Source of the DNA: JAIEPM01 sp964546815
GTDB lineage: Bacteria; Cyanobacteriota; Vampirovibrionia; Obscuribacterales; Obscuribacteraceae
DNA length: 64,000 nucleotides
Reading direction: 5' to 3'
Assembly (NCBI GenBank): GCA_964546815.1
Contig: CAZJLR010000025.1
Span: 23,362 to 87,361, forward strand
Made by a program: the position numbers and the translations under genes. The notes under the pieces were generated by a model, which made no database searches, had not been told where the DNA came from, and saw nothing but the letters and a program-made list of their open reading frames with translations. The stretch's first letter is position 1, and every line of letters starts with the position of its first letter. Of the stretch, positions 7,630 to 14,622 are shown piece by piece.

Positions 7630-9225
7630 TCATCCGCGTGGATAGCGGTCTATCCAGTTGCTAACGCAGCGCAGGGCTCCCCATTCGGCAGATAACGCTT
7701 GCAGAGGTATGGGATGAACTTCGAATCCCTGGCTCTGCCATGCTTTGTCAGCCATGTCGTCTAATTTCTGAATGCCATAGTGAGGAAGGAAAACCCTCCT
7801 TATTTCTTTGCCGTCTTTTTCAAAGCGTTCCATCAGGCAGTTATTGTACGAAAGATATGGATCTCCAGCTTTCGGCGGCTCAAGATGTGGCACTCTAACT
7901 ACCTTATATCCCTTGCTTTCGAGTATGTGTGCATAGGCATCGAAATCGTTTTGGTCATCACGGTTGTGAGGCTCAAATGCCTGTTTCTCTGGCAGTGTAA
8001 CGGGGTGACCGGCGCGCTGTGACAAGATTCCTTCTAGCTTTTCTCTGTCTGCGGGCGCGAGTGCATTTACTACTTGCTTTGCCAGGCTTGGGTCGCCGAC
8101 TAGAAATGTGTTATCGTCGATAGGAGTGCAGCCCATGTCCATGTGGTCTGTTGCTGGGTCCATCTCTTTTCCTGGTCTTGAGGGATCGTCGCGTCCCATC
8201 ACCTGTACTGGTTTGTCAAAGCGATCGGAAAATAATTGGACAGCCAAATCTTCCAGAGCATGCTGTTCTGTAACTTTACCGGGCCCGAGATCTTCGCGAT
8301 GAAATGCTGGGTCTCTCAAGAGTTGGTATGAGCCGTCATTTTCCGGATTCATACGTTTGATATAAGGAAAGTGCAAATCACCAGCGGCCGGCTCAACTAT
8401 TTGTTTGCCATAGTGTGTCTGGTAGTAGTCGAATACCTTTGCTTTCAACGCCTGGTCTTTGTCCAGCGCCTCGGCTATTTTCATTTCTGAGCTGACTATT
8501 GAGTAATAGCCGGCAAATGCTTCTTTTGTGTTTGACTGTACGTCGCCGCCGTCAGTGACGATGAAGGGTTCGCTGTCCAAAATTATTTTCGGGTTGGCAG
8601 CTGTTATTTTGCCTGGCACTTGCATGTCGTTGAGGTGCCATGAATGCAAAGTTGTCTGATGCATTAATGCCGTATGAGACGGATCTTCCGGCGTGTACAT
8701 TCCGACCATCATGTCTCGTGCCCAGACCGTAAGATCTCCGACGTTTGGTTTGAGGAAGCTTATGCGAGCCGGGTCTGCGACGTGATTGTCTGCGATTACC
8801 TTTTCGATATCAGCCTGATCTTTATCTGTTTGAACCGCAATAGTGAATTTTGTATCTGGTTCCATCTCTGTAAATAGAGTTTTGTAGGCACCCAGCATCT
8901 GCGTGCGGTCGTCACCTGCAACGTAGGGGCTCATCATCAATGCAAGATGTGTGACGCGGCCGTAGCTATCGGCAAAAACTTTTGTATGTGTTGGTGGTGC
9001 TGTGAGTCCGTTGAGAATCTCTTCCAATGATTGTGATGAGTCTGGTTTCGAAGTTGCTGTGGCTTTCTCAATCGCCGGCTGCCCTTCGTTTCTAGGAGAT
9101 GAGTCAGCGGCTGTTGGCGCCGGATGAAACAGTTCGGCCAAAAGCGCTTGCTTTGACTCATTTGACGACGCGTTGCGATTGTTCTCTGCAACAATGTCTT
9201 GATTTGATTCGAAGATATGACTCAT
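7630..9225 (-). CDS. Deiminase-fold enzyme (PPAD/agmatine deiminase-like)
   Basis: This 531-residue protein has the guanidine-modifying enzyme signature. The motif VWARDMMVG supplies Asp171. TDGGDV near residue 220 corresponds to the family's Gly-rich turn. DHMDMGC supplies His361. GALRCVSN near the end supplies the nucleophile Cys520. The fold hydrolyses guanidinium groups of arginine, agmatine or peptidyl-arginine through a Cys-His-Asp mechanism. The branch is probably closest to peptidylarginine or agmatine deiminases, but the substrate cannot be read from the sequence. The first 85 residues are disordered and rich in Asn, Ser and Ala, as in the neighbouring peroxidase. No signal peptide is visible. 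The Shine-Dalgarno before ATG 9225 is weak. It is transcribed toward the peroxidase gene and away from the second guanidine enzyme. Confidence 0.78.
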   Translation of the reverse strand: MSHIFESNQDIVAENNRNASSNESKQALLAELFHPAPTAADSSPRNEGQPAIEKATATSKPDSSQSLEEILNGLTAPPTHTKVFADSYGRVTHLALMMSPYVAGDDRTQMLGAYKTLFTEMEPDTKFTIAVQTDKDQADIEKVIADNHVADPARISFLKPNVGDLTVWARDMMVGMYTPEDPSHTALMHQTTLHSWHLNDMQVPGKITAANPKIILDSEPFIVTDGGDVQSNTKEAFAGYYSIVSSEMKIAEALDKDQALKAKVFDYYQTHYGKQIVEPAAGDLHFPYIKRMNPENDGSYQLLRDPAFHREDLGPGKVTEQHALEDLAVQLFSDRFDKPVQVMGRDDPSRPGKEMDPATDHMDMGCTPIDDNTFLVGDPSLAKQVVNALAPADREKLEGILSQRAGHPVTLPEKQAFEPHNRDDQNDFDAYAHILESKGYKVVRVPHLEPPKAGDPYLSYNNCLMERFEKDGKEIRRVFLPHYGIQKLDDMADKAWQSQGFEVHPIPLQALSAEWGALRCVSNWIDRYPRG

Positions 9226-9452
9226 GTGACAAATTCCACAGCCCGATCAAAATATATATGAGTTGAGTGCATCAATCGAGTTAAATACCTTTCGCCACTT
9301 ACTCCGTATTCTTACGATTGACGCCAAATTAGCTGTCTTTCACGGGCGCACGGTTTGCGATTGTTTGCACTTTTCATTATTTTGCGCTGAGCAATCTTGT
9401 AAAATTGTTAGTTTGAAACACGTGAAGTTACCAATTGAAAGGCTTTACTCCT

Positions 9453-10349
9453 ATGAATGCCGAGATTTACGATAGGCCAGAGCAGTTGCCGGCGAACTTA
9501 CTGCAGCGTTGCAGGAAGATGGCACTGCCCTCGACTTTGCTGATGTGTGAGCCTGAATATTTCGCCTTGCTCGATGTCAAAAATCCTCATATGGAGGGAA
9601 ACATCGGTAATTTAGACAGTGCGAAGGCGAGACTTCAGTGGCAAGAAGTTCGTGATGCGTTCATCAAATCTGATGCTGTAGTTGAACTAATAGATCCTCT
9701 AGCAAATTGTGAAGATATGGTGTTTTGCGCCAACCAAACTTTTGTTGGTCTTTCTGCATCTGAGTCGAAGCTTTGCTTGTTGAGTAATATGAAACATGAA
9801 TCTCGACAGAGGGAGGTCGCTGCTTTCGAAAAATGGTTTTCGCAGCGCGGCTATCGAGTTGAAAGGCTTCCTCAAAATATTGTATTTGAGGGCAGTGGTG
9901 ATGCCATCTGGCATCCAGGGCGAGCACTTGTGTGGGGCGGCAGCGGCTATCGCAGCCAAGCCGAGGCTTATCCTCATCTAAGTGAATTATTCGCTGTTCC
10001 TGTTATTCGTTTGCCTCTGAAATCCGACCGTTTTTATCATTTAGATACTTGTTTTGCGGCTATTGACGAAGAAACAGTGATGCTAAATCCGAATGCAATT
10101 AGCGACGAGGGGCTGGATATGATCCGTCTCGTTTTTCGAAACGTGATTGAATGTGATGATGATGAGTCAAGCAAGCTTATGGCGTGTAACGCTACCGCCA
10201 TTGGTGGAAAGCATGTTGTTATTCACCGGGGTTCTTCTAAAACAGTGAGTATTTTGGCAAGTCTTGGATATAGCGTTCATGAAGTTGATACTTCAGAGTT
10301 TTTAAAATCAGGCGGCAGTGTTTTTTGCATGAAGATGTACGTGTTTTAG
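9453..10349 (+). CDS. DDAH/arginine dihydrolase-like amidinotransferase-fold enzyme
   Basis: A 298-residue protein of the guanidine-modifying superfamily, closest in style to dimethylarginine dimethylaminohydrolase and cyanobacterial arginine dihydrolase. The N-terminus carries the LLMCEPEYFALLDVKNPHM signature (substrate loop). The middle has the family's GSGDAIWHPGRALVWGGSGYRS segment. FYHLDTCFAAID supplies catalytic His196, and the C-terminal GGSVFCMKMYVF supplies nucleophile Cys292. It hydrolyses arginine or a methylated or related guanidino compound by inference only. ATG 9453 is preceded by AAAGG with 10-base spacing; the frame extends to TTG 9435. It is divergent from the other deiminase, with about 227 bases between. 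Confidence 0.82.
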   Translation: MNAEIYDRPEQLPANLLQRCRKMALPSTLLMCEPEYFALLDVKNPHMEGNIGNLDSAKARLQWQEVRDAFIKSDAVVELIDPLANCEDMVFCANQTFVGLSASESKLCLLSNMKHESRQREVAAFEKWFSQRGYRVERLPQNIVFEGSGDAIWHPGRALVWGGSGYRSQAEAYPHLSELFAVPVIRLPLKSDRFYHLDTCFAAIDEETVMLNPNAISDEGLDMIRLVFRNVIECDDDESSKLMACNATAIGGKHVVIHRGSSKTVSILASLGYSVHEVDTSEFLKSGGSVFCMKMYVF

Positions 10350-10369
10350 GTCGGTCGCAGATCTAGATA

Positions 10370-11038
10370 TTAGCCACCGACTTTCTTGCACTTGTAGCCT
10401 AATTTTTCTAGTTCGCTTATTAAGCGGCTTCTCTGGTCTCCTTGAATTTCAATTTGATCGTCTTTTATGGTTCCGCCGCTTCCGCATTGTCTCTTCAGTG
10501 AACTTAGAAGTTCTTCTAATTTGCTTGCTTCAAGAGTAAATCCACTGGCTACTGTTACAGCTTTGCCTCCGCGACCTTTTCGCTCAAGGCAAATGCGAAT
10601 GGTATCTAATTTCTTTTTCTTGTTATCGGGCGTTTTTGGAGTTGTGCAAACACAGGCGTTGCTAAGTTTGAGGCAAGTTTTGCATCTTTCTTGCGTTTCA
10701 AGGCTCTTTCGTTTTCCGCCTTTTAGAATCAGGCGAACCACCAAGTTTTTTATTTGGACTTCAATGAAATCTTGCGTTAAATTGCCGTGCCAATATTCGA
10801 CTCGCTCTTTGTGGTTTGAAAGTTTTTGCAATAACGGTGAAGGCTGTTTTGTTGTGGAAAGAGAAACAATCAGTGCTGTATGTTCAAAATCGTTTTTTGA
10901 ACTGTCCCACGGTATTGCAGTCCATGCAAGATCTGATGTAGTTGCTGCTTCAGCAAAGAGTCGTCCGGCAAGCAGTGCGTGCTCCTCATTTTCTTCGCAG
11001 ACAAACATCACATGTTTGTTGTCGTCGTTGCTGTCCAT
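10370..11038 (-). CDS. SUI1/eIF1-like (YciH) protein with extra N-terminal phosphatase-like domain
   Basis: Residues 145-222 match the SUI1/YciH translation factor domain, with the signature RKGRGGKAVTVASGF and a C-terminal LEKLGYKCKKVGG. YciH binds the small ribosomal subunit and influences start site fidelity in other bacteria. A Cys cluster just before it (CKTCLKLSNACVC, about residues 118-130) is typical of this family and may bind zinc. The first 100 residues are unusual: they begin with HVMFVCEENEEHALLAGRLF, which resembles the start of low-molecular-weight tyrosine phosphatases or arsenate reductases, but the Cys-x5-Arg loop lacks its Arg, so activity is unlikely. Shine-Dalgarno is weak. 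It converges with the dihydrolase gene. Confidence 0.8.
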   Translation of the reverse strand: MDSNDDNKHVMFVCEENEEHALLAGRLFAEAATTSDLAWTAIPWDSSKNDFEHTALIVSLSTTKQPSPLLQKLSNHKERVEYWHGNLTQDFIEVQIKNLVVRLILKGGKRKSLETQERCKTCLKLSNACVCTTPKTPDNKKKKLDTIRICLERKGRGGKAVTVASGFTLEASKLEELLSSLKRQCGSGGTIKDDQIEIQGDQRSRLISELEKLGYKCKKVGG

Positions 11039-11097
11039 TGTTTTCGATGTGCCCGGCTTGTTTTGAAAAAGAGATTTTATTGTTTGAGCTTAGGTTT

Positions 11098-11721
11098 CTA
11101 GAGCAAATATTTTACCTTGTCCGACATTTCTGTTTCTGTCATTAGGCCGATTTTTGAATAAACTTCCTTTCCGTTTTTGTCGAGAATTACAACACTGGGA
11201 CAGCCTTTGACGTGATATTGTTCTTGCATTTCGATATTTTTGTGCAGTCTCATGATCTCAACTTTCTGCTGATATTGCTCCTGCACAGAATTGAGTGATA
11301 CTTGCAGTTTTTTGCAAGAACCACAGCCGCAAAGAAAAGCTAAAATTTGCGGTTTTCCGCTGCTTTTGGCAATTTCCGTAGATGCTCCATTTGAAGGCTT
11401 GGAGAGGCTGCTTATTTGCTGCAGCGCTTTTGCTCCCAGGTCTTTCAAATCTTGCTTTTGCGCGTTTGTTGCCACCCATTTATATTGACTTGATGCCGAG
11501 CTGTACTGTCGCAGTTGCTGATAACAAAGTCCCAAATAGTAATGGCTGAGAGCATCGTTTGGGTTGCTCTTTAGTGTCGCTTCGAAGGCTGATGCTGCTG
11601 CTGCGTATTGTCCCTCTTTGTATAACTTGCTGGCTTGTTCTGGCCCCGAAGCTTGGCTGTACGCCGGTGCGCACAAATTGATGCCGACAATGGCTATTAC
11701 TAAACTCAATTGTTTTTGCAT
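11098..11721 (-). CDS. Secreted TPR-thioredoxin fusion protein
   Basis: Residues 1-22 are a signal peptide ending at AYSQAS. Residues 25-100 hold two TPR repeats (ASKLYKEGQYAAAASAF and ALSHYYLGLCYQQLRQYSSA). Residues 120-207 form a thioredoxin fold with the active site CGSC inside CGCGSCKKL near residue 130, and a later CPSVVILDKNG that supplies the cis-Pro loop. It is probably a periplasmic disulfide reductase or redox sensor whose TPR part docks partners. The extra Cys two residues before the active site (CGCGSC) and one before the cis-Pro are atypical. AAGGT lies about 9 bases before ATG 11721. Confidence 0.82.
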   Translation of the reverse strand: MQKQLSLVIAIVGINLCAPAYSQASGPEQASKLYKEGQYAAAASAFEATLKSNPNDALSHYYLGLCYQQLRQYSSASSQYKWVATNAQKQDLKDLGAKALQQISSLSKPSNGASTEIAKSSGKPQILAFLCGCGSCKKLQVSLNSVQEQYQQKVEIMRLHKNIEMQEQYHVKGCPSVVILDKNGKEVYSKIGLMTETEMSDKVKYLL

Positions 11722-12115
11722 TCCAAATTACCTTCAATCTCAGCCCAGTTCTGCGATTTTGCGTTCTAACTGTCCATACCCAATTTGCAGTCTTTCTAAA
11801 GTTAAACGTCTCTGAGTCGGGAGCTCTCTCGACCGAGTTCGCAAAGCTGCCATATATACCCTGAGCCCATGTCAAAGGAGAGCGACAATTTTGCTGCTTT
11901 AAGGCAGCATAGATGTGTCGGGCTACCAATCGTGGTCTCAAGTATATAACTTAGGCATTTCCTAGATTAGAAATGGGCTTAGATCTCCTTCTGATGCGTC
12001 ACTTCGTCAATAATGCAGAGTAAAATATTAAGCGGCGGAATCGTTGATGCCAAGTGGTGTCGCGCTGCAGGAGAGCTTTCTATTAAGCTCATGCAAATTT
12101 GGAGAACTGCTCGCA
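11722..12115. other. Divergent intergenic region upstream of the five-gene operon
   Basis: About 390 bases without a convincing gene. It separates the minus-strand thioredoxin-TPR gene from the plus-strand operon and should carry promoters for both. Two dyads stand out: an 18-base near-palindrome at 11892-11909 and an imperfect dyad at 11816-11833. A TAAAAT near 12021 could be a -10 element but has no good -35 partner. Confidence 0.5.
11892..11909. promoter_or_regulatory. Near-perfect 18-base palindrome, possible operator
   Basis: TGCTGCTTTAAGGCAGCA differs from its reverse complement only at one base pair position on each side. With no loop it is better suited to a dimeric DNA-binding protein than to a hairpin. 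It lies between divergent genes, 207 bases before the operon's first ATG. Confidence 0.35.
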
Positions 12116-13975
12116 ATGGATCGACCGACTCAGAAGCCACGATGGATTCGCGACTTGATTCGCTTTCTTCCGCTTAAGAGTCAGTTCGTTTTATCAGGGA
12201 ATGTTCGTGATCACTATCCGCTAGAAATTGCCGAAAATGTTTTCACTCCGCAATCGCTATTGCCTTTTTTATCGGCGCAGCTGCGTCAAGAAGGATTCGA
12301 ACACGTGATTGGATATGATCCGATCCACGGATTTCGCGAAATTGAAAACATTACAGGAAATATGTGTGAGCAGACTGCTCTATTGGATATGTTGCAACTG
12401 AGGCGAATTGCTAGTGCTGACAATGCGTCTGGTATCGAATCATTTTCACTTGGTTTCGAGCGAATAGCAAATTATTCTGGTGCACCTATCGCACTTCTTG
12501 CTGATTTCGCTTCACGCATTATCAATAGACCAGATGCCTTGCTCTCACCCGAACAACGCTGTTTTACCAGGGCACTTGTTCTGTCTCATGAGTGCAAGCC
12601 TCGCCCATGTGGTACACCTCCCAAGCCTTTCTACAATAGTGTGATTTGGGTTGTTGATAAAGAAGGTGATCTACCCGATTGGTTCTTAATTTCAAATCCC
12701 CGCATCAGGCATATTCCAGTGCCAAAGCCAGACCATGTTATTCGAAAACAAATGGCTGCTAATTTGATGCGAAATCTTGAAGGTTTTAAGCTTGCAAGCC
12801 CCGAGCTTCTCGATGAATGCTTGAAACAATTTGTGGAAAACACTGAAGGGATGCTGCTGGTTGATTTAGTGGCAATCTGCCAGTTATGTAAAACTGAAGG
12901 GCTTTCAATTACTAGAATTGCCGAAGCAGTCAGGCATTACAAGCTGGGTGTGACTGAAGACCCCTGGACAAAAATTGACAGAGAAAAAATTACTGATGGA
13001 CATTCATTGATTCAAAAACGAGTCAAAGGGCAAAGTCACGCTGTTGTGCATATGCTTGATATTGTAAAACGCGCTGTGACTGGTGTTGCGGCATCGCGTC
13101 GTGGTGGGCGTCCTCGCGGTGTTGCTTTTCTTGCAGGACCTACCGGGGTAGGAAAGACCGAGCTTGCCAAAACAATTACAAGTATTTTGTTTGGCGATGA
13201 TTCTGCGTACATTCGATTTGATATGTCCGAGTTTAGTGCTGAGCACAGCGATCAGCGCTTAATTGGGGCTCCACCCGGTTATGTTGGTTATGACGTCGGT
13301 GGCGAATTGACCAATGCTATTCGCGAAAAGCCATTCAGCGTTGTATTGTTTGACGAAATTGAAAAGGCACACCCCAGGATTTTGGATAAATTCCTGCAGA
13401 TACTCGATGATGGTGTATTAAGTTCTGGGCGGGGCGACCATGTTTATTTCTCAGAAGCATTTATCATTTTTACCTCAAACCTGGGACTCTACCGAATCAA
13501 TTCCGATGGCGAGCGTGTTCCTCAAGTTAGCCATGCGGACTCTCGCGAGGAAATGTCCGCAAAAATTCGTTTGGAAATTGAACAGCATTTTAAGCTTACG
13601 CTGGGCCGACCAGAGATTTTGAATCGAATAGGCGAAAATATTATTGTTTTCGATTTTATTCGCGATGATGTCGCATTACAGATCTTCGAGCAAATGATCG
13701 ACAGCACAATTGAAGATCTTCTGTCTGTCCAGAAAATCAAAATAACAGTTCCTGAAGAAGCACGCCTTGTTTTGCGCCATTTGTGCTTGAGCGATCTTTC
13801 AAACGGTGGAAGAGGCATTCGCAATAAACTAGAAGCTCATTTTGTTAATCCTCTTTCGCGTGCTTTGTTCGACCAGCAGATCACACCTGGCTCTGAGTTT
13901 GTTGTAAGCCAGGTGATTACTGGTGAGGTCACAGGTCTTACTCTTTCAGCTTTAATGAGAGGGGGCACAACATGA
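12116..13975 (+). CDS. ClpB-type AAA+ ATPase with degenerate first AAA domain (operon gene 1)
   Basis: The 619-residue protein has two AAA+ parts. Residues 1-290 resemble a CDC48-like AAA region (FVLSGNVRDHY, IRHIPVPKPDHVIRKQMA) but have no Walker A motif, so this half cannot bind ATP in the normal way. Residues 310-600 are a ClpA/ClpB D2-type domain: Walker A GPTGVGKT (341-348), substrate pore region GAPPGYVGYDVGGELT, Walker B VVLFDEIEK (409-417), sensor TSNLG and a C-terminal small domain. The Clp N-domain and the ClpB middle domain are missing, and I see no ClpP-docking loop, so it is likely a remodelling motor rather than a protease subunit. ATG 12116 has GGAG 11 bases upstream; the frame is open from 12044. 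Its last four bases overlap the next gene (ATGA). Confidence 0.85.
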   Translation: MDRPTQKPRWIRDLIRFLPLKSQFVLSGNVRDHYPLEIAENVFTPQSLLPFLSAQLRQEGFEHVIGYDPIHGFREIENITGNMCEQTALLDMLQLRRIASADNASGIESFSLGFERIANYSGAPIALLADFASRIINRPDALLSPEQRCFTRALVLSHECKPRPCGTPPKPFYNSVIWVVDKEGDLPDWFLISNPRIRHIPVPKPDHVIRKQMAANLMRNLEGFKLASPELLDECLKQFVENTEGMLLVDLVAICQLCKTEGLSITRIAEAVRHYKLGVTEDPWTKIDREKITDGHSLIQKRVKGQSHAVVHMLDIVKRAVTGVAASRRGGRPRGVAFLAGPTGVGKTELAKTITSILFGDDSAYIRFDMSEFSAEHSDQRLIGAPPGYVGYDVGGELTNAIREKPFSVVLFDEIEKAHPRILDKFLQILDDGVLSSGRGDHVYFSEAFIIFTSNLGLYRINSDGERVPQVSHADSREEMSAKIRLEIEQHFKLTLGRPEILNRIGENIIVFDFIRDDVALQIFEQMIDSTIEDLLSVQKIKITVPEEARLVLRHLCLSDLSNGGRGIRNKLEAHFVNPLSRALFDQQITPGSEFVVSQVITGEVTGLTLSALMRGGTT

Positions 13976-14622
13976 AGATAGCCCTCAGTCGTTTTCATTT
14001 TCCAATTACAACTTTAGGCCCGGGCAATCGAATTGGAATTTGGTTTCAAGGTTGCTCAATACGTTGTCCGGGTTGCATCAGTGTTGACACTTGGGAATCG
14101 TCAAATCAACATGTTTTGCTTTCAGATTTGATAGATGCAATAAGTCCCTGGTTTTCAGAGGCTGATGGGGTCACTATTTCTGGCGGTGAGCCGTTTGATC
14201 AAGTTGAGCCCCTTATGCATTTGCTAACTGAAATAAAATCGAAAGCAAAAGACCTTGATATTCTGGTTTACTCAGGTTATCCATTCGATAAATTGAAACA
14301 ACCACTCAACAAAATGAATGGACTGATTGATGTCTTAATATCCGAGCCGTTTCGCATAGATGAAAGTCAAACTTTGGCTCTACGAGGCAGTGATAATCAG
14401 CTTCTCCACACGCTGTCTGAGCTAGGCGCAGAGCGGTTTAGCAAAACGGCGCTTGCAGCGGCGGCAGACAAAAAGACTTTAGACATTATGTTTGACGAGA
14501 AAGACACAGTTTGGATTGCAGGTATTCCAAAACGGGGAGAGCTTCAATCTCTTTCGAAACTGCTTCAACTGCAAGGATTTGATTCAGTCACAACTGAGCA
14601 CGGCGGAGGGATGTATAAATGA
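13972..14622 (+). CDS. Small NrdG-like radical SAM protein (operon gene 2)
   Basis: A 216-residue protein with the radical SAM cluster motif C-x3-C-x2-C at Cys28, Cys32 and Cys35 (GCSIRCPGC), followed by ISGGEPFDQ, the SAM-binding GGE element. The size and the leading GPGNRIGIWFQGC match the NrdG/PflA activase branch, which cleaves SAM to make a 5'-deoxyadenosyl radical and usually places a glycyl radical on a partner enzyme. No glycyl-radical enzyme is encoded nearby, so its substrate is unknown and may be a product of this operon. The C-terminal 60 residues, after the conserved core, look specific to this branch. It overlaps the AAA+ gene by four bases upstream and the giant helicase gene by four downstream. 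Confidence 0.85.
   Translation: MKIALSRFHFPITTLGPGNRIGIWFQGCSIRCPGCISVDTWESSNQHVLLSDLIDAISPWFSEADGVTISGGEPFDQVEPLMHLLTEIKSKAKDLDILVYSGYPFDKLKQPLNKMNGLIDVLISEPFRIDESQTLALRGSDNQLLHTLSELGAERFSKTALAAAADKKTLDIMFDEKDTVWIAGIPKRGELQSLSKLLQLQGFDSVTTEHGGGMYK

Noticed and set aside
7705..7730. Possible tRNA T-loop (TTCGAATCC)
   Set aside because: It lies within the coding frame of the deiminase-like gene and no cloverleaf can be built around it.
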